Assembly: GCA_947175285.1 (NCBI GenBank)
Contig: CAMWMM010000069.1
Coordinates: 1 to 13,775, forward strand
Direction of reading: 5' to 3'
Length of the DNA: 13,775 nucleotides
Source of the DNA: an uncultured Lachnospiraceae bacterium
Lineage (GTDB): Bacteria > Bacillota_A > Clostridia > Lachnospirales > Lachnospiraceae
Shown here piece by piece: positions 1 through 6,716 of this stretch. How positions within the stretch are numbered: the stretch's first letter is position 1; each line of letters begins with the position of its first letter. The position numbers were made by a program, and so were the translations under genes. The notes under the pieces were generated by a model that made no database searches, was not told where the DNA came from, and was given only the letters and a program-made list of their open reading frames with translations.

Positions 1-1
1 A

Positions 2-700
2 CTCTTTCTGGTTTGCAGCATTCCTCTTATGATAATAGAATACATTATCGGCAAATTTAATATGGATGTGAAAAACCGCTCCTCTCTTGCCATTGTAAAC
101 TGGGCGTTTCGCTGCTGCCTGTTTTTGGCAGGCACGAAAATCACGGTACTTGGAGAGGAAAACGTACCGAAAGATACACCGGTTCTTTACATCGGAAACC
201 ACCGAAGCTATTTTGACATTGTGATGACTTATGTACGGGTTCCCCGCCCAACCGGTTATATTGCCAAAAAAGAAATGCTCCGCTATCCGCTGCTTCGTAC
301 ATGGATGAAATATCTCCACTGTCTTTTCTTAGACAGAAAAGATGTCAAGCAGGGCATGAAAACGATACTGGAAGGAATCGAGAAAATCCAAAACGGCATT
401 TCCATCTGTATTTTCCCGGAGGGCACAAGAAACAAAGTCAATGATACCTTTCTCCCGTTTCATGAAGGAAGCTTTAAAATCGCCGAAAAAAGCGGATGTC
501 CTATCATTCCGATGAGCATTAACAACGCCGCTGATATCTTCGAGGATCATCTGCCGAAAATCAGGAAAACACATGTCGTCATCGAATATGGAAAACCTGT
601 CTATATGAGCGAAATGACGCGTGAAGAAAAGAAACGCATCGGCGCAAAAGTACAGGAAATCATTAAAGAAATGTATTTCAAAAATAAAGAACTGGTATAA
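2..700 (+). CDS. plsC: 1-acyl-sn-glycerol-3-phosphate acyltransferase (PlsC family), 5' partial
   Basis: Membrane-associated acyltransferase that would acylate lysophosphatidic acid to phosphatidic acid in phospholipid synthesis. The LPLAT signature blocks are all visible. Counting from the ATG at 29, they are the HX4D motif NHRSYFD (residues 57-63, catalytic H58 and D63), LDRKD (101-105), FPEGTR (129-134) and PIIPM (158-162). The frame stays open upstream of that ATG to the left edge and encodes LFLVCSIPL. This looks like the usual hydrophobic N-terminal helix of clostridial PlsC, so the true start probably lies outside the window and the ATG at 29 is internal. It is the only plus-strand gene, convergent with the GH9-like gene, and is followed by an intrinsic terminator. 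The family assignment is firm. The exact acyl donor and acceptor cannot be read from sequence. Confidence 0.9.
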   Translation, partial: LFLVCSIPLMIIEYIIGKFNMDVKNRSSLAIVNWAFRCCLFLAGTKITVLGEENVPKDTPVLYIGNHRSYFDIVMTYVRVPRPTGYIAKKEMLRYPLLRTWMKYLHCLFLDRKDVKQGMKTILEGIEKIQNGISICIFPEGTRNKVNDTFLPFHEGSFKIAEKSGCPIIPMSINNAADIFEDHLPKIRKTHVVIEYGKPVYMSEMTREEKKRIGAKVQEIIKEMYFKNKELV

Positions 701-719
701 AATGTTAACCAGTTCTCAG

Positions 720-750
720 AATCGAGTGCGTCGGCGCTCGATTTTTTATT
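720..750 (+). terminator. Intrinsic terminator of plsC
   Basis: The 9-bp stem 721-729/734-742 contains one G-U wobble and closes a GTCG loop. It is followed at once by a T-run (742-747). It acts on plus-strand transcripts, 20 nt after the plsC stop. The stop codon of the convergent GH9-like gene (746-748) lies in the T-run, so the two genes share this junction. Confidence 0.85.
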
Positions 751-2305
751 CTTTTAAATTTTCTTCAATCACGCTCAAAAGTAAAACTAGCTGTGCATTT
801 TGCTCCATCTGATTCATAATGTTAATTTTGCTGTCAACCGACTTGCCGTTCCTGTTGGCTGCACTGTCAATATAACTGGCAGACTGCGCATTTCTTCCCA
901 GAAAATAATGCAGATGATTTTCCAACACTGTCATGTATTCATGATTCGTAATAATATGATCAGCTACTGACAGTCGTGTCATTTTCTTCAATAACTCACT
1001 GTTATTACTCTGCCCGGCATTAGCCTCCGTCAAATATTTAGAGTTTTTGGAATTTAAAGAAATTTTCTCTACAGCCGCCAGTAAATCCGTAATTAATTTA
1101 TCGCACAAAGTAACATCCACTTTCTGCTTTGTTGACAAATACGTGACACATCCCAAGAAAACATAATCATTATCTATGTTTGTTTCACCTGTCTTACTCA
1201 AATACTTCGATATCGTATTATGATAGCCGTTAGAGCCGGTTGCCCGGTACAATTCCGTTGCCGCATAAAAATACTCCTCCTGCGGAATCGTCTCAGGATA
1301 TTGTTCCACATAACGATAAGCTCTGTCAGCAGCTCTAAGGCACTGAGTTGCAAAATCCCTGTCATAACTCTGATATAAATAACTGAATTTTGCCATGGCC
1401 GCCGCAAATTGAACGGTCGTATTCATTGTCGCAGGTTCTACATACAGAAGATAGTCCGCATCGGGATTGTCTATCACACCGACCGCCGAATAAACCGCCC
1501 CGCTGGCAGAATCCTGCATTTTAAGAAGCCAGTCTATTTCGTATTTTACCTCATCCAATACATCCGGAATACCGTTACCGCTCTCCGGAATGCCAATATC
1601 ATCGGTAAAAATACTGCCGTATAATTCATAAGCCAAAAGCAGGCTGTTCACTGCCTCACAGCCTTCCGTGACATCCCTGTTTCCTTTTTCATCACTATGC
1701 CATCCTCCCAATACATCAATCTGTACGGCAGTATCATCTTTCAACTGTGCAGACTTGGTATGGCAGGCGTTATGCGCCGTGTCCTTTGCCAGTTCCTCAG
1801 ACAGGGTCAGTCCACAGCGGTTATAATAATATTGCTTTAAAGCCTCCGTAAAAATATCGGCATAGGGATTTTCTTCAATCGCAAATAAATATGACTGTCC
1901 GATTACATCCGCCTGTAAATAATAAATTCCCGGAATCGTATAATCCGTAAAATCACCGTAGCTGATATTTTCATCCGTAGTCTCATTATAACCTTTCGGC
2001 TCAATTTCTCCCGTATATACGATTTCTCCGGTTTCTGCATTCACCAGATTATATGTATCCGGCAGCATTTCTCCGCGAAACACTGCAATCTTTTTACTAT
2101 CCTGTGCATATCCCACCTGATTTACCATAATGTCCGGAATACTTCTCGGTACTTCATAATCAAACTCAGGCGTTAATCCTAAACTGACAATCTCATCCTC
2201 TTTTTCATTTCCTGCCGCAGAGGGTGTATCAAACTCAGCGCAGGCGGAAAGAAAGATTGCTGCGGTTAGGATGGGCGCTATCGCTTGTAAATATCTTTTT
2301 TTCAT
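746..2305 (-). CDS. GH9-like lipoprotein (CelD_N-type Ig domain plus GH9 fold), probably catalytically inactive
   Basis: Predicted surface lipoprotein of 519 aa. The chosen ATG (2305) follows AAAGGAG at 4 nt spacing and starts a signal peptide with lipobox LSAC (C22). In-frame ATGs farther upstream (2326, 2389) lack a ribosome site. Residues ~55-145 resemble the Ig-like CelD_N domain of family 9 glycoside hydrolases (PDIMVNQVGYAQDSKK). Residues ~150-515 resemble the GH9 (alpha/alpha)6 barrel: CHTKSA (181-186), GGWH (200-203), GNGIPDVLDEVKYEIDWLLK (243-262) and HYFLGRN (466-472). The active site is degenerate. The usual HDAGD reads HSDEK (203-207), so both catalytic aspartates are lost. The C-terminal NEVAxxWN-type region with the catalytic Glu is replaced by QMEQNAQLV, and the HHR segment before it is missing. 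It is probably a glycan-binding or structural protein rather than a cellulase. It is the last gene of the spoIID-led cluster, 55 nt after the amidohydrolase. The fold call is good; the function is unknown. Confidence 0.8.
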   Translation of the reverse strand: MKKRYLQAIAPILTAAIFLSACAEFDTPSAAGNEKEDEIVSLGLTPEFDYEVPRSIPDIMVNQVGYAQDSKKIAVFRGEMLPDTYNLVNAETGEIVYTGEIEPKGYNETTDENISYGDFTDYTIPGIYYLQADVIGQSYLFAIEENPYADIFTEALKQYYYNRCGLTLSEELAKDTAHNACHTKSAQLKDDTAVQIDVLGGWHSDEKGNRDVTEGCEAVNSLLLAYELYGSIFTDDIGIPESGNGIPDVLDEVKYEIDWLLKMQDSASGAVYSAVGVIDNPDADYLLYVEPATMNTTVQFAAAMAKFSYLYQSYDRDFATQCLRAADRAYRYVEQYPETIPQEEYFYAATELYRATGSNGYHNTISKYLSKTGETNIDNDYVFLGCVTYLSTKQKVDVTLCDKLITDLLAAVEKISLNSKNSKYLTEANAGQSNNSELLKKMTRLSVADHIITNHEYMTVLENHLHYFLGRNAQSASYIDSAANRNGKSVDSKINIMNQMEQNAQLVLLLSVIEENLKE

Positions 2306-2332
2306 AAAACTCCTTTTATTCGTCATTCTTGC

Positions 2333-2356
2333 AACTCTAGCCGTCAGGCTTGAGTT
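2333..2356 (-). other. Intergenic hairpin between amidohydrolase and GH9-like genes
   Basis: Imperfect inverted repeat (5 bp, one mismatch, 4 bp, tetraloop) that begins 4 nt after the amidohydrolase stop. No U-run follows on the minus strand, so it is not a typical terminator. It could be an RNA-stabilising or processing hairpin that sets different levels for the two genes. Confidence 0.45.
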
Positions 2357-2360
2357 TATT

Positions 2361-3533
2361 TTAGCACATATTTTCCACATTTTCATCATGATATACTATT
2401 TTTCCCTCTATAATTGTATATAGAGCCTTAGTAAATACTTCCAGCGGATTGCCGTCAAAAATAGCAACGTCTCCATCCTTTCCCACTTCCAGGCTGCCGA
2501 CCCGGTCTGCAACGCCGCAGATTTCTGCCGGATTTATCGTAATTGAACGAAGTCCCTCTTCCTCGTCCAACCCCGATTTTACCGCAAGTCCTGCGCAGAT
2601 GGGCAGAAATTGTATCATCGACACCGGATGGTCTGTTGTAATAGCCGTACGGACGCCCGCCTGATTCAAAATGCCTACCGTTTTAAATGCCATATTCTGC
2701 ACTTCAATTTTATTTCTGCTTGCCATATCCGGTCCGACAATCGCCGGAAATCCGCTCTCCTTGATTTCTTCCGCAATCAAATGTCCCTCACTGCAATGGT
2801 CAAGGGTCATGGATAAACCAAATTCTTTCGCAATCCGGATAGCGGTCAAAATATCGTCTGCACGATGCACATGCGCTTTTAAAGGAATCTTTCCCTCCAA
2901 AACCGGAAGCCAGCATTCGTACCTGAAATCTTTTTCCTGATTTGGATTCTCCTGCTGCTTCTTTTGATATGCTTTAGCCTGAAAAAGTTCCTGCCGCAGC
3001 ATTTCCGCAATTGCCATTCTGGTTGCCGGAGATACATTCTGCCCCGAAAAATTTACTTTTGGATTTTCCCCGAAAGCAACCTTCATCGCAGCAGGCGCTT
3101 TGACAATCATATGGTCAATACATCTGCCATGCGTTTTGATAAAAGCAAACTGTCCGCCCACCACATTGGAACTTCCCGGTCCTACCATTGCGGAGGTAAT
3201 GCCTGCCCGCAGGGCGTCATCAAATGCCGCATCCATCGGATTGATAGCATCAATGGCGCGCAGCCAGGGCGTGACCGGCTCTACATTTTCATTGCAGTCA
3301 TCTCCCTCCATCCCTTTCTTTTCTTCGGTAATTCCCATATGGCAATGCGCTTCTACGATGCCGGGCATCACCAGATTTCCTTTCGCATCAAGAATACCGC
3401 TGCCGCCTTTTTCCGCCGGACAATCTTTCATGTCCCCGACAGCGGTAATCCTGCCGTTTTCTATCTGCAAAAATCCATCCTGATAATATGCCTGCGCCAT
3501 TGTTTTTATTTTCCCGTGAACAATCGTCAGCAT
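2361..3533 (-). CDS. Metal-dependent amidohydrolase (imidazolonepropionase-like, COG1228 type)
   Basis: Cytosolic amidohydrolase-superfamily enzyme of 390 aa expected to hydrolyse C-N bonds, with no signal peptide. The N-terminal beta-sandwich strands (about 1-55) lead into VMPGIVEAHCHMG, whose HxH is H63/H65. Further likely metal or catalytic residues are K219 in PLKAHVH, H221/H223, H246 and H251 in LDHCSEGH, and D301 in TTDHP. The C-terminal SLEVGKDGDVAIFDGNP is typical of the superfamily. All expected ligands appear intact. The start is supported by GAGGAG 8 nt upstream. The gene begins 13 nt after the spoIIQ-like stop, with the ribosome site nearly touching that stop, so co-transcription and translational coupling are likely. 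The substrate is unknown; related clostridial proteins are often labelled only amidohydrolase, and a dipeptidase or lactamase-like role is possible. Its place in a sporulation cluster suggests, without proof, action on a peptide or peptidoglycan-derived metabolite. Confidence 0.85.
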   Translation of the reverse strand: MLTIVHGKIKTMAQAYYQDGFLQIENGRITAVGDMKDCPAEKGGSGILDAKGNLVMPGIVEAHCHMGITEEKKGMEGDDCNENVEPVTPWLRAIDAINPMDAAFDDALRAGITSAMVGPGSSNVVGGQFAFIKTHGRCIDHMIVKAPAAMKVAFGENPKVNFSGQNVSPATRMAIAEMLRQELFQAKAYQKKQQENPNQEKDFRYECWLPVLEGKIPLKAHVHRADDILTAIRIAKEFGLSMTLDHCSEGHLIAEEIKESGFPAIVGPDMASRNKIEVQNMAFKTVGILNQAGVRTAITTDHPVSMIQFLPICAGLAVKSGLDEEEGLRSITINPAEICGVADRVGSLEVGKDGDVAIFDGNPLEVFTKALYTIIEGKIVYHDENVENMC

Positions 3534-3546
3534 CTATGCTACTCCT

Positions 3547-4494
3547 CTATTTGAGCTTACTTATCGGATTAACCGGCACTCCATTTTTTGTCAGTTTAAA
3601 GTATACGTTCGCACCCTCCGTACTGTAATACTTTGTAGGTGACGCTACACTGCCGATAATATCTCCGGTTACAACATAACTGCCTTCGCTCACGGTAATA
3701 TTGTCAAGCTGTCCGTAAGTCAGTTCGTATTCATTTCCTAAATCCATCACTACCGTATTACCAAGCTGTGTATCATAAGAAACGGAGACTACCCTGCCCT
3801 CCGCCGCAGCCGCAATAGATTCTCCTACATTTGCGGAAATCACAATCGCCGGATTGTATTTATACTGTTGCAGCGTTGAAAAATAAACTGTCTTGTCCAT
3901 ACTGTAATTTATTAAAATGTCTCCTACAATCGGCCATACCAATTGGTCATCATCCCCGAAATTCAATATCGGCTGTACCGTTGCCGCAAGAGCTTCGGAT
4001 GCTTCCGGTTTTTCTAACATCGTTTCTTCAGACTCATCAAACATACCCTCTTTGCTTCCATCGCTGTCTGTTTTTGTTTCTTTCGTCTGCTTGTCCTGCT
4101 TCTTTGATGTTTCGCCGGACTCCTGCTCTGATTCATCCGCTTCCTCTGATTCACCGGCCGCTTTGCTTCCTGTCGTCTTCTTGTTCTGTGTCACTCCGGG
4201 ATTTTCCACATGCCCGGAATTTGCTTCCTGAAAATACGGGTCATAATCTAAGTCATCCGTTCCCACTTCCGCAAACAGTGTGTCCAATTCATCATCAGGC
4301 ATGATATTCTCTGAGTTTTCCCGCGTGCTGCTTTCAATGACGCTGAAATCTACCACATTGCCATCGTCCTCTTTCTGACGATTGCTTCTGACAAACACTC
4401 CTGTTACCGTAAGCGCAGTCAGTACCAATGCTGATGACGCCAGCATAATGATTCGTTCTTTCCTTATCCCGTTTCTATTTCTTCTCATATTCAT
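3547..4494 (-). CDS. spoIIQ: SpoIIQ-like membrane protein with degenerate LytM (M23) domain
   Basis: Probable forespore-membrane protein of 315 aa. It has a short basic cytoplasmic tail (RRNRNGIRKER), one transmembrane helix (about 14-36), an acidic Ser/Glu/Lys-rich low-complexity linker (about 50-175), and a C-terminal LytM-type domain (about 183-315). The domain has the M23 frame (AAAAEGRVVSVSYDTQLGNT, then YGQL, then NVYFKL), but the zinc-binding positions HxxxD, H in YAHL and HxH are YNPAIVI, YGQL and NVYF. No metal ligand remains. In Bacillus subtilis and Clostridioides difficile, SpoIIQ pairs with SpoIIIAH to form the channel joining mother cell and forespore. The gene follows spoIID, as in C. 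difficile, and has its own sigma-F-like promoter. AGGAGG lies 13 nt from the ATG, rather far, but an in-frame stop just upstream rules out an earlier start. The SpoIIQ name rests on architecture, synteny and promoter; a general M23 relative is the alternative. Confidence 0.78.
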   Translation of the reverse strand: MNMRRNRNGIRKERIIMLASSALVLTALTVTGVFVRSNRQKEDDGNVVDFSVIESSTRENSENIMPDDELDTLFAEVGTDDLDYDPYFQEANSGHVENPGVTQNKKTTGSKAAGESEEADESEQESGETSKKQDKQTKETKTDSDGSKEGMFDESEETMLEKPEASEALAATVQPILNFGDDDQLVWPIVGDILINYSMDKTVYFSTLQQYKYNPAIVISANVGESIAAAAEGRVVSVSYDTQLGNTVVMDLGNEYELTYGQLDNITVSEGSYVVTGDIIGSVASPTKYYSTEGANVYFKLTKNGVPVNPISKLK

Positions 4495-4533
4495 GATTTA
4501 AACTCTGCCTCCTGTTATCGTATCAGTTTCTTT

Positions 4534-4562
4534 TAGTCTTTCCCGAATTTGACACATTATTC
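4534..4562 (-). promoter_or_regulatory. Candidate sigma-F (forespore) promoter for spoIIQ
   Basis: On the minus strand, GGAAAGACTA (4543-4534) fits the Bacillus sigma-F -10 consensus GGNRANAHTR at every position. GAATA (4562-4558) is a 4/5 match to the -35 consensus GYATA at 14 nt spacing, slightly shorter than usual. The -35 overlaps the spoIID stop. It would start a transcript about 34 nt before the spoIIQ ATG. Forespore expression is what is known for spoIIQ. Confidence 0.6.
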
Positions 4563-5561
4563 AATTTTTACTAATTCTGTCTGAAAAAAATAATTCTCTA
4601 AAATCTCGTCAAAAGTCTCTCCGGAAATGGCTCTTTCATTGGCTCCGTACTGGCTCATTCCCAGTCCGTGTCCAACGCCCCTGACAAAAAAAGTGACACT
4701 CTCATCATTCCATTCGGCATAGAAACAGGAGGAACTAAGACCGAATGCATTCCGAAAAAGTTCTCCGTTACAGCTATGTCCGTTCACTGCTGCCTCTAAT
4801 ACATACTCTGTGCTGTCATAAGTAAGTTCTAACTGATTCCATATTTCTTCATTTTCATCATCTATATAAAAAACCTGTTTTACAAGCTGACAATATTCCT
4901 CTTTTGAAAAGCTCACACGGCTCTGAAAATTTTTCGCCAGAATATCCTGTCTGCACTCTACACTGACTAAATAAGGATAACTTTCATTCTGCACTACTTC
5001 CGCCGCATTCCTTGTCCGTCCGTTACTAACGGGAAAATATGCCGCCTTTACAGGCTTGCCGTCATAAGACAAATAAATCCCATCCGTCCCGCAAACCGCC
5101 GCCTTATAGAGCGCTTCTTCTTCCTGATTATAACTATTTTCCGCATAGCAAAAAAAAGTATCATCCTGCAGCACACCTCCATCTGCAAGATACATTTCCC
5201 AAATTTGCGTGCGTAAGAGAATCGCCTGTGCCTTTAGCGCCTCCAATTCATAGCTCATACCATCTTCATCATCGCAAGGCATAACAAGTTTTAATTTCCG
5301 TATTAAATAATCCTGCATAGTCATCTGCTTACTTCCCCATTCCCCCTGCAGACGCACTTCATATTCCGTATCTACCCACTCCTCTTTTGCATCCGAATAT
5401 CCGAAAAGAAGCTCCGATTCCTCTCCGACATGTCCCCAAAGGTATGCAATTACATAGGGCAATAAAAAAACAAACAAAAGTACCGTAAATGTGTCCCTGC
5501 CGGGACTGCCATCATACTTCCTTTTGTTTGTTCTTTTTAAGACGATTCTAAATAAGTTCAT
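4557..5561 (-). CDS. spoIID: SpoIID/LytB-domain protein, stage II sporulation, catalytic Glu replaced
   Basis: SpoIID homologue. In known systems SpoIID is a membrane-anchored lytic transglycosylase that works with SpoIIP during engulfment. The protein has a basic N-terminus, a transmembrane anchor (FTVLLFVFLLPYVIAYLWG, residues 31-49 counted from the ATG at 5579), then the SpoIID domain. Hallmarks are SYELEALKAQAILLRTQ (109-125), YLSYDGKPVKAAYFPVSNGR (169-188) and GVGHGLGMSQYGA (301-313). Where the family has YLxGVVAAEMP, this protein has YLIRKLKLVMP, so the catalytic Glu is V99. I chose the ATG at 5561 (334 aa). It has AGAGG 7 nt upstream, and the earlier ATG at 5579 falls inside the presumed -10 box. 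It is the first gene of the cluster, 62 nt before spoIIQ. The family call is strong. Hydrolytic activity is doubtful. Confidence 0.88.
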   Translation of the reverse strand: MNLFRIVLKRTNKRKYDGSPGRDTFTVLLFVFLLPYVIAYLWGHVGEESELLFGYSDAKEEWVDTEYEVRLQGEWGSKQMTMQDYLIRKLKLVMPCDDEDGMSYELEALKAQAILLRTQIWEMYLADGGVLQDDTFFCYAENSYNQEEEALYKAAVCGTDGIYLSYDGKPVKAAYFPVSNGRTRNAAEVVQNESYPYLVSVECRQDILAKNFQSRVSFSKEEYCQLVKQVFYIDDENEEIWNQLELTYDSTEYVLEAAVNGHSCNGELFRNAFGLSSSCFYAEWNDESVTFFVRGVGHGLGMSQYGANERAISGETFDEILENYFFQTELVKIE

Positions 5562-5562
5562 C

Positions 5563-5597
5563 AGGACACCTCTTCTCATTGTATGTATCAGTGTCCT
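5563..5597 (-). repeat. 7-bp inverted repeat flanking the spoIID ribosome site
   Basis: AGGACAC and its complement GTGTCCT occur at 5563-5569 and 5591-5597, 21 nt apart. The inner arm adjoins the AGAGG ribosome site of the 5561 start, so a transcript arriving from the gene upstream could mask that site. A transcript started at the sigma-E-like promoter would lack the outer arm and be free. Confidence 0.4.
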
Positions 5598-5608
5598 AAT
5601 TCATAACC
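5578..5608 (-). promoter_or_regulatory. Candidate sigma-E (mother cell) promoter for spoIID
   Basis: On the minus strand, CATACAAT (5585-5578) is a complete match to the sigma-E -10 consensus. GGTTATGA (5608-5601), 15 nt upstream, is a partial match to the -35. Transcription would begin near 5571, after the ATG at 5579 and about 10 nt before the ATG at 5561. Mother-cell sigma-E control is the known pattern for spoIID. Confidence 0.6.
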
Positions 5609-5615
5609 ATTAACC

Positions 5616-6689
5616 CTAACGTGCTAAATCAAGATGCTGTACCGTGCCTACACCTCCATTTTCATACAGAAAAATACCGGTGTTTCTGATGAAGCCGTTT
5701 GTGTGATTATCTGTCTGGGAATTTAAGGCAAACTCGGTTCTGTTATTCTGCAGACAAATCGCTCCCACACCAGCCTCCGACAGATGATAGAGCTTATCAT
5801 CTCCCTTTTCATCTTTCGTCCAGATTAAAAGCTTACTCCAGATTTCATCACCTTCATCAATCCAGCCGTTACCGTCTGAATCATACTTTGCCAAATCGGC
5901 AAATCCGTTCCCGGATTTGGTTCCGAACAACTCGCTTCCGTCATTAATGACTCCATCTCCATTCAAATCCAGCGCCAGATAGCCGCTGCCGGAACTCAGA
6001 GTGGATATTTCCTCTTTCGTACCGTCGCAATCCAAATCAAAGAAAAAAGTCTGGTCGGAAAGTTCCGCAATATTGCTGTCTAAGTTAATGACCAGCGGAT
6101 CAGTGCAATGCAGCACACCGATATCGTAACTTTCCTCATAATACTCTGCAAAGCTTCTGCTCATTTCCATATTAAGACCGAAACTAATCTCTCTGCCGTC
6201 GGCAGTCTTTACTACTCCGGTTGTAGAAAAAGAAGTTGTTTCCGTCTCACTATGATAATACGTTTTTGTAATGCCATAGGTCTCGCCGCTGTTTCCGGAT
6301 AAAGAACTGTCTGCATTCGCTCCGGTTCCCCAGAACTCATCCAGTTCTTTTTTATGACGGTCCCCAAACAGCAGATACATCAAAAACTTCATACACTGCT
6401 GTCTGACAGTCTCTCTGGCGTCTTTTTCCTCCTGTCTGGCTGTTACCCTGCCTGTATTGGACAGGTTGCGGAAGTGGAGCGAAACATCTTGTAAAGCAGT
6501 CTGCGCATTACTGCTTTTATTGGCATCCTCTGCCTCCTCTCCCATTCCCCAAAAGCTTCCTAGAAATCCATTTCCTCCTCCGGTTGTCGTGCTCTTGGGC
6601 TTGCCCGCATAAGAACGGGCTGTTCTCAATGTTACAGAAGAATAACTTCTGGCGGATTCCATTCCTATCATACTGGAATTAATTCGCAA
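5616..6689 (-). CDS. EF-hand-like calcium-binding protein of unknown function
   Basis: 357-aa protein without a signal peptide or transmembrane segment. The start is a TTG (6689) with GGAGG 5 nt upstream. It begins MRINSSMIGMESARSYS, and I recall a similar SS-x-I-x-M-x-S-x-RSYS opening in other bacterial proteins of this type, which supports the TTG rather than the ATG at 6671. The middle (about 55-130) is helical and charged. The C-terminal half has three acidic calcium-type loops: FFFDLDCDGTKEE (215-227), DLNGDGVINDGSE (241-253) and DSDGNGWIDEGDE (270-282). The segment LALDLNGDGVINDGSELFG is the arrangement found in many calcium-binding repeat proteins of proteobacteria and Firmicutes. Residues 283-310 (WSKLLIW, LSEAGVGAI) complete that module. 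No catalytic motif is visible. It ends 36 nt before the spoIID promoter region without an intrinsic terminator, so read-through into spoIID is possible. Calcium binding is a motif-based inference. Confidence 0.78.
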   Translation of the reverse strand: MRINSSMIGMESARSYSSVTLRTARSYAGKPKSTTTGGGNGFLGSFWGMGEEAEDANKSSNAQTALQDVSLHFRNLSNTGRVTARQEEKDARETVRQQCMKFLMYLLFGDRHKKELDEFWGTGANADSSLSGNSGETYGITKTYYHSETETTSFSTTGVVKTADGREISFGLNMEMSRSFAEYYEESYDIGVLHCTDPLVINLDSNIAELSDQTFFFDLDCDGTKEEISTLSSGSGYLALDLNGDGVINDGSELFGTKSGNGFADLAKYDSDGNGWIDEGDEIWSKLLIWTKDEKGDDKLYHLSEAGVGAICLQNNRTEFALNSQTDNHTNGFIRNTGIFLYENGGVGTVQHLDLAR

Positions 6690-6716
6690 TGATACCTCCT
6701 TCTTTTACTCTGCCAC

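Noticed and set aside
29..31. ATG at 29 as the true plsC start
   Set aside because: The frame is open to the window edge, the upstream codons give a hydrophobic stretch expected at the PlsC N-terminus, and no ribosome site precedes this ATG.
690..714. Inverted repeat AACTGGT/ACCAGTT as a terminator for the minus-strand GH9-like gene
   Set aside because: The stem is 7 bp with an 11-nt loop and only a broken U-run on the minus strand; too weak to call.
2306..2389. N-terminal extension of the GH9-like protein from ATGs at 2326 or 2389
   Set aside because: No ribosome site for either; the extension overlaps the amidohydrolase 3' end and the hairpin, and it would place 28 or 7 residues before an otherwise normal lipoprotein signal peptide.
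2964..3554. Long plus-strand open frame of 196 codons
   Set aside because: Lies wholly opposite the amidohydrolase coding sequence, has no ribosome site, and its translation shows no recognisable domain.
3831..4304. Plus-strand open frames opposite the spoIIQ linker
   Set aside because: They are Ser/Pro/Leu-rich mirrors of the acidic low-complexity region, as expected from antisense reading.
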